DNA of 64,000 nt from Shinella yambaruensis (GTDB lineage: Bacteria > Pseudomonadota > Alphaproteobacteria > Rhizobiales > Rhizobiaceae): contig NZ_JALJCK010000002.1 of assembly GCF_022899355.1 (NCBI RefSeq), forward strand, positions 124,001-188,000. The letters are read 5' to 3'. Numbering within the stretch: position 1 is the stretch's first letter; each line of letters starts with the position of its first letter. This document shows positions 1 to 8,302 of this stretch, in pieces. The notes beneath the pieces are model-generated. The model had not been told where the DNA came from. It saw nothing but the letters and a program-made list of their open reading frames with translations, and made no database searches. Position numbers and translations under genes: made by a program.

Positions 1-672
1 TTCACCGACCAGTTTCCCGGCGTGCGCGTCACGCTGATCGCCTCCAACGATCCGGACAATCTGCGTTCGCTCGATACGGATGTCAGCGTGCTTTACGGCG
101 ACGGCAACTGGCCGGACTGCTGGACACGGCTCTGGTCGCACCTCAAGCTCTTTCCCATCGCCAGCCCCACCCTGCTCAACAGCCGGCCGTTGCGCTCGGT
201 GCGCGACCTTTCCGACCACACGCTATTCCACGGCGACGACGGGCGCGAATGGAGCACCTGGCTGGCGGCGGCGGATGCGGTCGACGTGGTGCGCGGGCGC
301 CAGCATTTCATGAGCGATGCCCGCCTTTCCACCGAGGCGGCGCTGCACGGCCAGGGCGTCGCCCTCGGCGACACGATCACCGCCAGCAACCTGATCGCCC
401 GCGGCGAACTCGTCGTGCCCTTCGACCTGACGGTACCGGCGAACGACGCCTTCTATGTCGCCTGCCGGCAGTCGGTGCGCCAGGCGCCGATCGTCAAGGT
501 GTTCATCGACTGGCTCTTCGCCTCGCTCGAGGAGAGCCTGCCCGAGCCGCAGACCTCCGCCCGCATGATCCTGCGCGGCCGTGGCGGCCGCGCGGCGGAC
601 CTCCATCACCCGATCGCGGCTCCGGCCAAGCGCCGCCCCGCCTCCAACCCCCAGCGCAAGACCCGCGCCTGA
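1..672 (+). CDS. LysR-family transcriptional regulator, C-terminal part (5' truncated by window edge)
   Basis: The frame is open from base 1, so the true start and the N-terminal helix-turn-helix lie left of the window; about 223 residues remain. They look like the substrate-binding domain of a GcvA-like LysR regulator: segments reading DVSVLYGDGNW, LFPIASPTLL, a HGQGVALGD stretch and a VACRQS region follow the usual order of the periplasmic-binding-like fold. The last ~40 residues are Arg/Pro/Ala-rich and probably disordered. The aminotransferase gene starts 16 bp downstream on the same strand, so the two may be co-transcribed or linked in function, but the effector is not evident. Confidence 0.85.
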   Translation, partial: FTDQFPGVRVTLIASNDPDNLRSLDTDVSVLYGDGNWPDCWTRLWSHLKLFPIASPTLLNSRPLRSVRDLSDHTLFHGDDGREWSTWLAAADAVDVVRGRQHFMSDARLSTEAALHGQGVALGDTITASNLIARGELVVPFDLTVPANDAFYVACRQSVRQAPIVKVFIDWLFASLEESLPEPQTSARMILRGRGGRAADLHHPIAAPAKRRPASNPQRKTRA

Positions 673-688
673 CCTCTACGGAAAGACC

Positions 689-1861
689 ATGCCCCGCTTC
701 AACCCGCTCGTCGAAACCCTCGCCGCCCCGCCGATCCCGTCCGTCTTCGCCTGGGGCAATGCCTATGACGGCCGCAGCGGCCCGATGATCGACCTGTCGC
801 AGGCCGTGCCCGGCTATCCGCCGCATCCCGACATGCTGCGCCTGCTCGGCGAATATGCCGCCTCGCGCGCCTATACGGGCTATGGGCCGATCGAGGGCGA
901 GGACAGCCTGCGGAAGGCCTATGCGCAGCATGTGGCGGAAACCTACGGCGCCGCGATCACCGCCGGCAACATCCATGTCACCGCCGGCTGCAACCAGGCC
1001 TTCATCTGTGCGGCCATGGCGGTCGCCGGCGCGGGCGATGCCGTGCTGATGACCGATCCCTACTATTTCAACCAGGAAACGACGCTCGCCATGCTGGGCA
1101 TCAAGACCCGGTTTGCCGCCTGCGATCCCGCCAACGGGTTCCTGCCCGATGTCGAGGCGCTGGCTTCCGCCATCACGCCGGACGTGCGCGCCGTCGCGCT
1201 CGTCTCGCCGAACAACCCGACCGGCGCGGTCTATCCGGCGGACCTGCTGGCGAAGATCTACGACCTCTGTGCCGCGCGCGGCATCTGGCTCATCCTCGAC
1301 GAGACCTATCGCGACTTCCTGCCGTTGGGCGCCGGGCGGCCGCACGCCCTGTTCGACCGGCCGGGCTGGGAAGACACGCTGATCGGCCTCTACAGCTTCT
1401 CGAAATCCTTCTGCATTCCCGGCCATCGCCTCGGTGCGATCACGGCGGGTGCCGGCGTGGTCGAGCAGGTGGCGAAGATCATGGACAACCTGCAGATCTG
1501 CCCGCCGCGCTCCGCCCAGGCCGCCGTCGCCACGGCCCTGCCGCTTCTGGCAGGCTGGCGCGAGGAGAACCGCCGGGAAATCGCCCGGCGGGTCGAGGGG
1601 CTGCTTTCCACGATGGCCGCGGTCCCGGCCTGGCGCGTCGGCGCGGTCGGCGCCTATTTCGCCTTCATCGGCCATCCCTTCGGCGATACGCCTTCCGCCC
1701 GCGTGGCGGAGAAGCTTGCCAAGGAGGCCGGCATCCTCTGCCTGCCCGGAAGCTATTTCGGCGCAGGGCAGGACGGATATCTCCGCTTCGCCTTCGCCAA
1801 TGCGGATGTGGCGACGATCGCCTTGCTGAAGGACCGCCTGGCGCGATTCGCCCTGGATTGA
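689..1861 (+). CDS. Class I/II pyridoxal-phosphate aminotransferase
   Basis: A 390-residue fold-type I aminotransferase. Visible hallmarks are the SPNNPTGAVY segment, LILDETYRDF (the Asp/Tyr that contact the cofactor) and the Schiff-base lysine in YSFSKSF (about K239), followed by GHRLG. The length is normal for the aspartate-aminotransferase superfamily. The ATG at 689 is preceded by GGAAAG; the frame is open further upstream into the LysR gene but that extension has no homology-like character. The amino acid substrate cannot be read from the sequence. The preceding LysR gene is the obvious candidate regulator. Confidence 0.88.
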   Translation: MPRFNPLVETLAAPPIPSVFAWGNAYDGRSGPMIDLSQAVPGYPPHPDMLRLLGEYAASRAYTGYGPIEGEDSLRKAYAQHVAETYGAAITAGNIHVTAGCNQAFICAAMAVAGAGDAVLMTDPYYFNQETTLAMLGIKTRFAACDPANGFLPDVEALASAITPDVRAVALVSPNNPTGAVYPADLLAKIYDLCAARGIWLILDETYRDFLPLGAGRPHALFDRPGWEDTLIGLYSFSKSFCIPGHRLGAITAGAGVVEQVAKIMDNLQICPPRSAQAAVATALPLLAGWREENRREIARRVEGLLSTMAAVPAWRVGAVGAYFAFIGHPFGDTPSARVAEKLAKEAGILCLPGSYFGAGQDGYLRFAFANADVATIALLKDRLARFALD

Positions 1862-1919
1862 AGGAGCGGCCCGCTCTTTCGCCCCTTTAAGGTTGAGCAC
1901 CGCCCGCAAAAAATGCGGC

Positions 1920-1950
1920 TTGACCTTGCCATGTGGGAACGTCCCAGCAT
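1920..1950 (+). promoter_or_regulatory. CueR/HmrR-type promoter upstream of the copper chaperone gene
   Basis: The -35 element TTGACC (1920-1925) and a -10-like CAGCAT (1945-1950) are separated by 19 bp, the elongated spacer used by MerR-family activators. An imperfect dyad ACCTT...AACGT (1923-1942) sits in the spacer. The same layout is repeated before copA at 2207-2237. The regulator gene hmrR/cueR lies at 4743-5153. Confidence 0.65.
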
Positions 1951-1975
1951 GCGAAGGCAAATCGGGAGACCCTTC

Positions 1976-2191
1976 ATGAATGACAATACCCCCCTCGCCT
2001 TCACCGTTTCGGACATGACCTGCGGTCACTGCGTCCGGACGATCACCGGCGCCGTCCTTGCGGCCTATCCGGCCGCCAAGGTCGAGATCGACCTCGGTGC
2101 AAGGCGCGTTTCGGTGGAAAATGCCGGCGACCGGGCCGCCGTCGCCGCCCTCATCGCGGCGGAAGGCTATTCGCCGGTCGATGCCGCCTGA
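1976..2191 (+). CDS. copZ: CopZ-like copper chaperone (heavy-metal-associated domain)
   Basis: A 71-residue single HMA domain with the metal-binding motif MTCGHC near residue 16, the classic beta-alpha-beta-beta-alpha-beta size for a cytosolic copper(I) chaperone. It would pass Cu(I) to the N-terminal domains of the CopA ATPase encoded next. The ATG at 1976 has GGGAG 7 bp upstream; a longer frame starts at 1913 but would run through the CueR-type promoter, so the shorter start is preferred. Only 74 bp separate it from copA, and each gene has its own copper-responsive promoter. Confidence 0.85.
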   Translation: MNDNTPLAFTVSDMTCGHCVRTITGAVLAAYPAAKVEIDLGARRVSVENAGDRAAVAALIAAEGYSPVDAA

Positions 2192-2206
2192 GCGACAAAA
2201 AGCCGC

Positions 2207-2237
2207 TTGACCTTGACATGATGGGAAGGTGCACGAT
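2207..2237 (+). promoter_or_regulatory. CueR/HmrR-type promoter of copA
   Basis: TTGACC (2207-2212), a 19-bp spacer and CACGAT (2232-2237). The spacer holds a perfect 5-bp inverted repeat, ACCTT (2210-2214) and AAGGT (2226-2230), the arrangement known for CueR operators, where Cu(I)-bound regulator untwists the over-long spacer. Confidence 0.8.
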
Positions 2238-2265
2238 CTGTCCGACATAGGATGAAAGGTGCACC

Positions 2266-4746
2266 ATGCTCACCACGGCAGACCGGCAGACGATCAAGCT
2301 TTCCATCTCGGACATGACGTGCGCGTCCTGCGTGCGCCGGGTCGAAAAGGCCATCGAGAAGGTGCCGGGCGTGTCCGGCGCCGCCGTCAACCTTGCGACG
2401 GAGAAGGCCGACGTAACCTTCACCGGCCCGCCGGATGCGGCCGCGGTGGCCGAGGCGGTGCGCAAGGCGGGATACGGCGTTTCGGAAGAGGTGCTGGAAT
2501 TCCCCGTCGAGGGCATGACCTGCGCCTCCTGCATCGGCCGGGTGGAACGGGCGCTGAAGGCTGTCCCGGGCGTCGTCGAGGCGACGGCGAACCTTGCGCA
2601 GGAGCGCGTCCGCGTCCGGTTCCTCAAGGGGGCCGTCGCCTTCGAGGACCTTGCCGCCGCCATCGACCGGGCGGGCTACAAGGCGGTGCGCGAAACGGCC
2701 GAAACGCCCGCGGAGGAAGACCGCCGGGCCGCCGAGGCGAAAATCCTGCGGCGCGACCTCGTGATCGCCGCGCTCCTGACGGCGCCGCTCTTCGTCATGG
2801 AGATGGGCGCGCACGCCATTCCCGCCTTCGGCCACACTATCCACGAAACGCTCGGCATGCAGACGAGCCGCGTCATCCAGTTCGTGCTGGCGACGCTGGT
2901 GCTTGCCGGGCCGGGGCTGCGCTTCTTCGGCAAGGGCATTCCGAGCCTCCTGCGCCTGGCGCCGGACATGAACTCGCTCGTCGTCATCGGCACCGCCGCC
3001 GCCTGGAGCTTTTCCACCGCCGCGACCTTCGCCCCCGGCCTCCTGCCGGGCGGCACGGCCAATGTCTATTTCGAGGCCGCCGCCGTCATCGTGACCCTCA
3101 TCCTCGCCGGCCGCTATCTGGAAGCGCGGGCCAAGGGGCGCACGGGCGAGGCCATCCGGCACCTTGCAGGGCTGCGCGCCACGTCGGCGCGCGTGCTGCG
3201 CGACGGCAAGGCCGAGGACGTGCCGCTGGGGGACGTCGTTCCCGGCGATATCGTGCTGGTGCGGCCGGGCGAGAAGGTGCCGGTCGACGGCGAGGTGACG
3301 GAGGGCCTGTCCTATATCGACGAATCCATGATCACCGGCGAGCCGATGCCCGTCGCCCGCACGACCGGCGACACGGTGACCGGCGGCACGGTCAACACGA
3401 CCGGTTCGCTGACCTTCCGCGCCACCCGCGTCGGTGCCGATACGGTGCTCTCGCAGATCATCCGCATGGTCGAGGATGCGCAGGCGGCGAAACTGCCGAT
3501 CCAGGCGCTCGTCGACCGCGTGACGCAATGGTTCGTGCCGGCCGTCATGGCCATCGCGCTCCTGACCTTCGGCCTCTGGCTCGCCCTCGGCCCGAGCCCC
3601 GTTCTCGCCCATGCGCTGGTCAATGCCGTCGCTGTTCTGATCATCGCCTGCCCCTGCGCCATGGGGCTCGCGACGCCAACCTCCATCATCACCGGCACGG
3701 GACGTGCCGCCGAACTCGGCGTGCTCTTCCGCCAGGGCACGGCCTTGCAGACGCTCGAAGGCACCGACATCGTCGCCGTCGACAAGACCGGCACGCTGAC
3801 GCTCGGCCATCCGACGCTGACGGAGATCGTGCCGGCGGACGGGTTCGTCCGCGAGGAGGTGCTGGCCCTGGTCGCGGCCGCGGAGGTGCATTCGGAGCAT
3901 CCCATCGCCGCGGCCATCCATGAGGGGGCGATGGTCGAGGGCATCGACCTTGCGGCGGCCAGCGGCTTCGTGGCGATTTCCGGCCAGGGCATCTCCGCCA
4001 CGGTCTCCGGCCGCACGGTGGAGGCGGGCTCCGTCGGCTTCATGCGCTCGCTCGGGCTCGACGTCACCCCCTTCGCCGCCCATGCCGAGCGGCTGGCCGC
4101 CGACGGCGCCTCGCCGCTCTACGCTGCCATCGACGGCAGGCTGGCCGCGCTCTTCGCCGTCACCGACCCGGTCAAGCCGACGACGAAGGCGGCGATCGCC
4201 GCGCTGAAGCAGCTCGGCATCGAGGTGGCGATGATCACCGGCGACAGCCGCCGCACGGCCGAGGCCGTGGCGGAAAAGCTCGGCATCGACCGGGTGATGG
4301 CCGAGGTGCTGCCGGACGGCAAGGTGGCGGCCGTGCGCGCGCTTTCGGCCGACGGCGGCAGGAAGGTCGCCTTCGTCGGCGACGGCATCAACGACGCGCC
4401 GGCCCTTGCCGCGGCCGACACGGGCATCGCGATCGGCACGGGCACGGATGTCGCCATCGAAAGCGCCGACGTGGTGCTGATGGCCGGCGACATGCGCGGG
4501 GTCGCGGCGGGCATCGCGATCTCGCGCGCGACGATGCGCAACATCCGCGAAAACCTGTTCTGGGCCTTCGGCTACAATGTCGCGCTCATTCCGGTTGCCG
4601 CGGGCCTGCTCTATCCGGCCTTCGGCATCCAGCTTTCGCCGGCGCTCGCTGCCGGCGCCATGGCGCTTTCCAGCGTGTTCGTCGTCTCGAATGCGCTGCG
4701 GCTGAAGCGCTTCCGTCCCGCGTTCGGCAAGGGAGATCGCGCATGA
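2266..4746 (+). CDS. copA: Copper-exporting P1B-type ATPase CopA
   Basis: An 826-residue inner-membrane ATPase that pumps Cu(I) out of the cytoplasm. Two N-terminal HMA domains carry CASC motifs at about C19/C22 and C86/C89. Membrane helices follow, with the transport-site CPC motif at about C462-P-C464, the phosphorylation motif DKTGTLT (about D506), the P1B histidine motif HSEHPIA and the hinge GDGINDAPA. The length and domain order are typical. The ATG at 2266 follows an AAGG-containing leader just after the CueR promoter. Its stop overlaps the start of the regulator gene by ATGA, so the two are translationally coupled. Confidence 0.97.
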   Translation: MLTTADRQTIKLSISDMTCASCVRRVEKAIEKVPGVSGAAVNLATEKADVTFTGPPDAAAVAEAVRKAGYGVSEEVLEFPVEGMTCASCIGRVERALKAVPGVVEATANLAQERVRVRFLKGAVAFEDLAAAIDRAGYKAVRETAETPAEEDRRAAEAKILRRDLVIAALLTAPLFVMEMGAHAIPAFGHTIHETLGMQTSRVIQFVLATLVLAGPGLRFFGKGIPSLLRLAPDMNSLVVIGTAAAWSFSTAATFAPGLLPGGTANVYFEAAAVIVTLILAGRYLEARAKGRTGEAIRHLAGLRATSARVLRDGKAEDVPLGDVVPGDIVLVRPGEKVPVDGEVTEGLSYIDESMITGEPMPVARTTGDTVTGGTVNTTGSLTFRATRVGADTVLSQIIRMVEDAQAAKLPIQALVDRVTQWFVPAVMAIALLTFGLWLALGPSPVLAHALVNAVAVLIIACPCAMGLATPTSIITGTGRAAELGVLFRQGTALQTLEGTDIVAVDKTGTLTLGHPTLTEIVPADGFVREEVLALVAAAEVHSEHPIAAAIHEGAMVEGIDLAAASGFVAISGQGISATVSGRTVEAGSVGFMRSLGLDVTPFAAHAERLAADGASPLYAAIDGRLAALFAVTDPVKPTTKAAIAALKQLGIEVAMITGDSRRTAEAVAEKLGIDRVMAEVLPDGKVAAVRALSADGGRKVAFVGDGINDAPALAAADTGIAIGTGTDVAIESADVVLMAGDMRGVAAGIAISRATMRNIRENLFWAFGYNVALIPVAAGLLYPAFGIQLSPALAAGAMALSSVFVVSNALRLKRFRPAFGKGDRA

Positions 4747-5153
4747 ACATCGGCGAAGCGGCGGAGGCGACGGGCGTCACCGCCAAGATGATCCGGCACT
4801 ACGAGCAGATCGGCCTCATCCGCGCGGCCGGCCGCACGGGCTCCGGCTACCGCGTCTATGGCCCGAAGGACCTCTCGACGCTCTCCTTCATCCGCCGGGC
4901 GCGCGATCTCGGCTTTTCCATCGCCCAGATCCGCGACCTCCTGGCGCTCTGGCAGGACCGCGCACGCGCCTCCGGCGACGTCAAGCGCATCGCCAGCGAG
5001 CATGTCGCGGAGATGAAGGAGAAGATGCGCCTGCTGCAGGAGATGGTGCACACGCTGGAACACCTCTCCGCCCATTGCCACGGCGACGACCGGCCGGACT
5101 GCCCGATCCTCGAACAGCTTGCGACCGGCATGGCCGAGGAGAAATGTTGCTGA
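4743..5153 (+). CDS. hmrR: MerR-family copper-responsive activator CueR/HmrR
   Basis: 136 residues: an N-terminal MerR winged helix-turn-helix ([20 protein letters not shown]), a long dimerisation helix, and the metal-sensing loop with C112 and C120 in CHGDDRPDC, the spacing used by CueR to bind Cu(I) linearly. It also ends in two cysteines, as other members do. It starts inside the copA stop codon (ATGA overlap). The two CueR-type promoters ahead of copZ and copA are its expected targets, making the three genes a self-contained copper response unit. Confidence 0.95.
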   Translation: MNIGEAAEATGVTAKMIRHYEQIGLIRAAGRTGSGYRVYGPKDLSTLSFIRRARDLGFSIAQIRDLLALWQDRARASGDVKRIASEHVAEMKEKMRLLQEMVHTLEHLSAHCHGDDRPDCPILEQLATGMAEEKCC

Positions 5154-5156
5154 GGA

Positions 5157-5558
5157 TCAGGGTTCGAGCCAGTTCTCGATCCTGAGGCCGGGATAGGCGG
5201 CAAAGTCGCGCACATTGTTGGTGACCAGCACGGCATCGGCGGCGATCGCCTGCGCGGCGATCAGTTTGTCGAGGTGGTCGCTCTTGCGCTCCCGGGTCGC
5301 CATCCGGACCGGCCCATAGGCCATGCCCGCGGCGGTGTCGAAGGGCAGGACCGGGATCAACTCGACGATGGCGTCCAGATTGCGCGCTTCCCGCGCCGGA
5401 TTTTTCGCAAGAGCGACGCCATAGCGCAGCTCCGCATAGGTGATCGCGGACATCACGACATCGCCGATTGCGCAGGCCGCGAACCGTTCGGCGACCTGCG
5501 CCGGCTGGTTCTTCATCAGGTAGATGCACATGTTGGTGTCAAGCATGTAGCGTGGCAT
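5157..5558 (-). CDS. vapC: VapC-family toxin (PIN-domain ribonuclease)
   Basis: A 133-residue PIN-domain protein. The N-terminal acidic residue is in YMLDTNMCIYL, a second in ITYAELRYG, and the C-terminal pair in LDKLIAAQA and TNNVRDF; this set forms the Mg-dependent RNase site of VapC/FitB toxins. The start at 5558 overlaps the vapB stop codon (TGATG), the usual translational coupling of such pairs. A longer frame to 5810 exists but overlaps vapB and is not credible. The gene converges on hmrR with 3 bp between stops. Confidence 0.92.
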   Translation of the reverse strand: MPRYMLDTNMCIYLMKNQPAQVAERFAACAIGDVVMSAITYAELRYGVALAKNPAREARNLDAIVELIPVLPFDTAAGMAYGPVRMATRERKSDHLDKLIAAQAIAADAVLVTNNVRDFAAYPGLRIENWLEP

Positions 5559-5794
5559 CAGAGGGCGTCGCGCTCCGACTGGCCCTGCTCGCCCCGGCCT
5601 TCGGCCAGGAAATCGGGGGAGAAGCGGGCGAAACGCTCGAGAACACCGGCGAGCGAGCGCCGCGCCGGGCGGATCCGCAGTTCGTCGCCAAGGCGCTCGA
5701 TCTCCATCTCGATATCCGTGCTCTCGTAGGCGAGATCCGCGGGAATGCGGATCGCCTGCGAATTGCCGTTCTTGAAAACGCGTGTCTTGTGCAT
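5558..5794 (-). CDS. vapB: VapB-family antitoxin (AbrB/SpoVT-like)
   Basis: 78 residues beginning MHKTRVFKNGNSQAIRIP, the swapped-hairpin AbrB-type DNA-binding domain of VapB antitoxins. The C-terminal part, with FARFSPDFLAEGR, is the likely toxin-neutralising segment. It is immediately upstream of vapC and overlaps it by one base. It should neutralise the toxin and repress its own promoter, which would lie in 5795-5864. Confidence 0.9.
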   Translation of the reverse strand: MHKTRVFKNGNSQAIRIPADLAYESTDIEMEIERLGDELRIRPARRSLAGVLERFARFSPDFLAEGRGEQGQSERDAL

Positions 5795-5864
5795 GGGCCA
5801 ACTCCTTCAACGGAAGGATAGCATCCGAGCGGCATTTTGTACATACTTTAGTGTGTACGTTCGA

Positions 5865-6257
5865 TCAGGCCGCGGGCGACAGGTGCTCGTGGACGGCGAG
5901 CCAGCGGCCGGAGGGGTCGCGGGAGAAGACGATGGTCTCGCGCTCGTTGTTCGTCACCGTTTCGCCGCCGATCGAAAGGTCGGTCTCGACGGCGTGGGTG
6001 AAGATCGCGGCGTCGCCGGCGAACTGCACGTTGCGATCCGTCGAGCGGCAGGCGAGCACGCGGAAACCGTCGCGCTCCTCCCACAGCGTCCATTCAGCCT
6101 CGTAGGCGGCGCGGCTTTCGAGGCGGCGGTCGAGATTATAGAAGAGGAAGCTCGCCTCCTTGGCGAAGGCGGCGAAATAGGCTGCGCGGTCATGCCGCGC
6201 GAAGGCGGCGACCAGCGCGTCGGCGGCGGCAAGGACGGCGGATTGCGGTTCGGTCAT
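5865..6257 (-). CDS. NTF2-like / SnoaL-like small protein
   Basis: 130 residues of the cone-shaped NTF2-like (DUF4440/SnoaL) type: an N-terminal amphipathic helix (AALVAAFARHDRAAYFAAFA), FLFYNLDRRLESRAAYEAEW, and a C-terminal sheet ending in GRWLAVHEHLS. Such folds bind small ligands or catalyse simple isomerisations or hydrolysis; no specific function can be assigned. It lies 19 bp downstream of a TetR gene on the same strand, so co-transcription with that regulator is likely. Confidence 0.7.
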   Translation of the reverse strand: MTEPQSAVLAAADALVAAFARHDRAAYFAAFAKEASFLFYNLDRRLESRAAYEAEWTLWEERDGFRVLACRSTDRNVQFAGDAAIFTHAVETDLSIGGETVTNNERETIVFSRDPSGRWLAVHEHLSPAA

Positions 6258-6276
6258 GCGGGAGGCTTCCTGTCGC

Positions 6277-6903
6277 TCAGACGATCTTGATGCTGCTGAT
6301 GAGGGCGGCGATGGGCTCGTGCTGGGCGTTGACGCGCGCCTTCAGCTCTTCCAGCGGCATGGCGTCCACCTTGCAGAACTCGATGAACATCATGTTGAGA
6401 TTGTTGAAGAACACCTCGCCCATCGCCTTGGCGTCGACGCCGGCCTGGACGACGCCGCGGGCCTGCAATGTCTCGACCAGGCGGATGACCTGCGCGCAAA
6501 GCTGGCCGTCGAGCTCGGTATAGCGCCTTGAGAGCGGCGTGTCGGGCTGCTGGATGGAGATCGCCATGGCGGTGCGCCACATCTCCTTGGAGAGATAGTA
6601 GAGCGAGTGGTCGTAATACTGCTCGATCAGCGTGCGCAGCGCCTCGGCCACGTTCAGCGGCGGATTGGCGACGATGCGCGCGCCGCCTTCCAGCACCTCC
6701 GTCACCTCCATGGCGACGGTGGCGACGAGGATGTCGCCCTTGTTCTGGTAATAGTTGTAGAGTGTGCCGACGGAGACCTCCGCCATCTCGGCGATGTCCT
6801 CGATGCGCGCGCTGTCATAGCCCTCGCGGCGGAACAGCGTGGTCGCGGCTTCGAGGATGCGGCGTGTCCTGTCCGCCTTCTGTTTCGCGCGCAGTCCGGC
6901 CAT
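6277..6903 (-). CDS. TetR/AcrR-family transcriptional regulator
   Basis: 208 residues. The N-terminal TetR helix-turn-helix is clear (RRILEAATTLFRREGYDSARI through VSVGTLYNYYQNKGDIL); the rest is a helical ligand-binding domain without recognisable identity. It is transcribed divergently from the polyamine-type ABC operon with 129 bp between starts, and a dyad sits in the promoter of that operon (6950-6961). It is therefore the likely repressor of the operon, and perhaps of itself. Confidence 0.92.
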   Translation of the reverse strand: MAGLRAKQKADRTRRILEAATTLFRREGYDSARIEDIAEMAEVSVGTLYNYYQNKGDILVATVAMEVTEVLEGGARIVANPPLNVAEALRTLIEQYYDHSLYYLSKEMWRTAMAISIQQPDTPLSRRYTELDGQLCAQVIRLVETLQARGVVQAGVDAKAMGEVFFNNLNMMFIEFCKVDAMPLEELKARVNAQHEPIAALISSIKIV

Positions 6904-6936
6904 GGAACCTCCGTTGGAATCTCCTCAAAAATGATA

Positions 6937-6965
6937 TTGACTTAAAAAATGAACTCGTTCAATCT
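6937..6965 (+). promoter_or_regulatory. Promoter with TetR-type operator for the ABC/aldehyde dehydrogenase operon
   Basis: TTGACT (6937-6942), a 17-bp spacer and CAATCT (6960-6965) form a sigma70-like promoter reading right. The dyad TGAAC-TC-GTTCA (6950-6961) fills the spacer, so a bound TetR dimer would block RNA polymerase. Confidence 0.55.
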
Positions 6966-7032
6966 TTTTCTCAAGGCGCCGCCAATGAGTGTCATCCGCC
7001 AGGCCGAAAGCCTGCAGCCAGAGGGAAAGACG

Positions 7033-8109
7033 ATGAAGACAACCGTTTCGGGCGGGCTCGTCCGCCGCATGCTCCTTGCCACCGCAGCCGCCATCACGCT
7101 GTCGCCGGCCGGCGCCCTGGCGCAGGACGAGCTGAACGCGCTCGTCTGGTGCGACCACACCGACCCCGCGCTGGTCGAGCCGTTCGAGAAGGCCAACAAC
7201 GTCAAGGTCAACCTCAAGGAATACGAGGGCACGGGCGCGGCGATCTCGATCATCGAGCAGTCCCGCCCGGGCGACTGGGACGTGCTGGTCATCGACGCCG
7301 TCGACGTGCCGCGCGCCATCGACATGGAGATCCTCGGCGAGATGCCGGCCGATCAATTGCCGCTCGGCGACCTCTTCCCGGAAGTGCGCATGGAGGAGAC
7401 GACGACCAAGGACGGCAAGGTCTACGCCGTCACGGAAAAGTTCGGCTACAACACGATCTCCTACGACAAGACGAAGGTCGACCCCGCCGACATGGACGAT
7501 CTCTCGGTCATCTGGTCGGAAAAGTACAAGGGCCGCATCGCGCTCTATGACTACTACCTGCCGATGGTTGGCCTCACCGGCGTCGGCATCGGCAAGAAGA
7601 CGGCGGAGCTGACGCAGGACGACCTGCCGGCGATCAAGGAAAAGCTGTTCGAGATGAAGAAGGTCGCCCGCCAGGTGAGCGACGTCGTCGCCTCGCAGAC
7701 GGCGCTGGCGACCGGCGAGGTGGACATCGTCGTCGGGGGCGGCGAATGGCTGACGGCCGGCCTTTCGGCGGAAAAGCCGAACCTCGACTGGACGATCCCG
7801 AAGCAGGGCGCGCTGCGCTGGGCGCAGTCGATCGGCGTCTTCAAGGATTCCGAGAAGCAGGATCTCGCGCTGAAATTCGTGCAGTACATCGTCAGCCCCG
7901 AGGGGCAGGCCCGGCTTGCCACCTCCTCCTGCTACTGGGCGATGCCGGCGAACGCCAAGGCGGGCGAGCACCTGACCGAACAGCAGAAGACGGCGCTGCG
8001 CTGGGACCGGCAGCCGGACTACCTGAAGAACTCGCAGCTCTATCCGGTGGCGGACGCCGACATGGATGCGGCGATGCAGGATGTCTGGACGGAGATGCTG
8101 CAGCAGTAA
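7033..8109 (+). CDS. Spermidine/putrescine-type ABC transporter substrate-binding protein
   Basis: 358 residues with a signal peptide (Arg-rich start, hydrophobic core, cleavage after GALA|Q). The mature part resembles PotD/PotF-type binding proteins: a LNALVWCDHTDP start, VKVNLKEYEGTGA, EKFGYNTISYDK and the C-terminal pattern SCYWAMPANAKA. ATG at 7033 has GAGGG upstream; an in-frame ATG at 6949 lies inside the promoter and is rejected. First gene of an operon with two permeases, an ATPase, a metallo-hydrolase and an aldehyde dehydrogenase. The ligand is inferred to be a polyamine or related amine. Confidence 0.88.
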   Translation: MKTTVSGGLVRRMLLATAAAITLSPAGALAQDELNALVWCDHTDPALVEPFEKANNVKVNLKEYEGTGAAISIIEQSRPGDWDVLVIDAVDVPRAIDMEILGEMPADQLPLGDLFPEVRMEETTTKDGKVYAVTEKFGYNTISYDKTKVDPADMDDLSVIWSEKYKGRIALYDYYLPMVGLTGVGIGKKTAELTQDDLPAIKEKLFEMKKVARQVSDVVASQTALATGEVDIVVGGGEWLTAGLSAEKPNLDWTIPKQGALRWAQSIGVFKDSEKQDLALKFVQYIVSPEGQARLATSSCYWAMPANAKAGEHLTEQQKTALRWDRQPDYLKNSQLYPVADADMDAAMQDVWTEMLQQ

Positions 8110-8127
8110 AAGGTTGAGGGGATGGGT

Positions 8128-8265
8128 GGATCCTCGGGTCGAGCCCGAGGATGACGGTGGGGAGGTGGGTGTCGCCTACCCATCGAACGGCGCGGCATGC
8201 CGTGCTGTTTCTCTCGCCGCCAAAACCCTCTCCTTTCGTCTTCCTCGGGCTCGACCCGAGGATCC
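8128..8265. repeat. Palindromic intergenic element (24-bp terminal inverted repeats)
   Basis: The block at 8128-8151 recurs as an exact reverse complement at 8242-8265. Each arm is itself nearly palindromic (CCTCGGG-tcgag-CCCGAGG). Ninety bases lie between. A related pair occurs at 13251-13326. The element lies between the binding-protein gene and the first permease, so its RNA hairpins could affect relative expression. Confidence 0.85.
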
Positions 8266-8302
8266 AGACCACACGGCGCGACCCGAACGAGGAACCACGC
8301 CC

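Noticed and set aside
1864-1879. Short GC hairpin after the aminotransferase as a terminator
   Set aside because: Only a 5-bp stem (GAGCG/CGCTC) with three T residues; too weak to call.
503-2248. A 581-codon minus-strand frame over the aminotransferase
   Set aside because: Antisense shadow of the aminotransferase and LysR genes; no domain recognisable.
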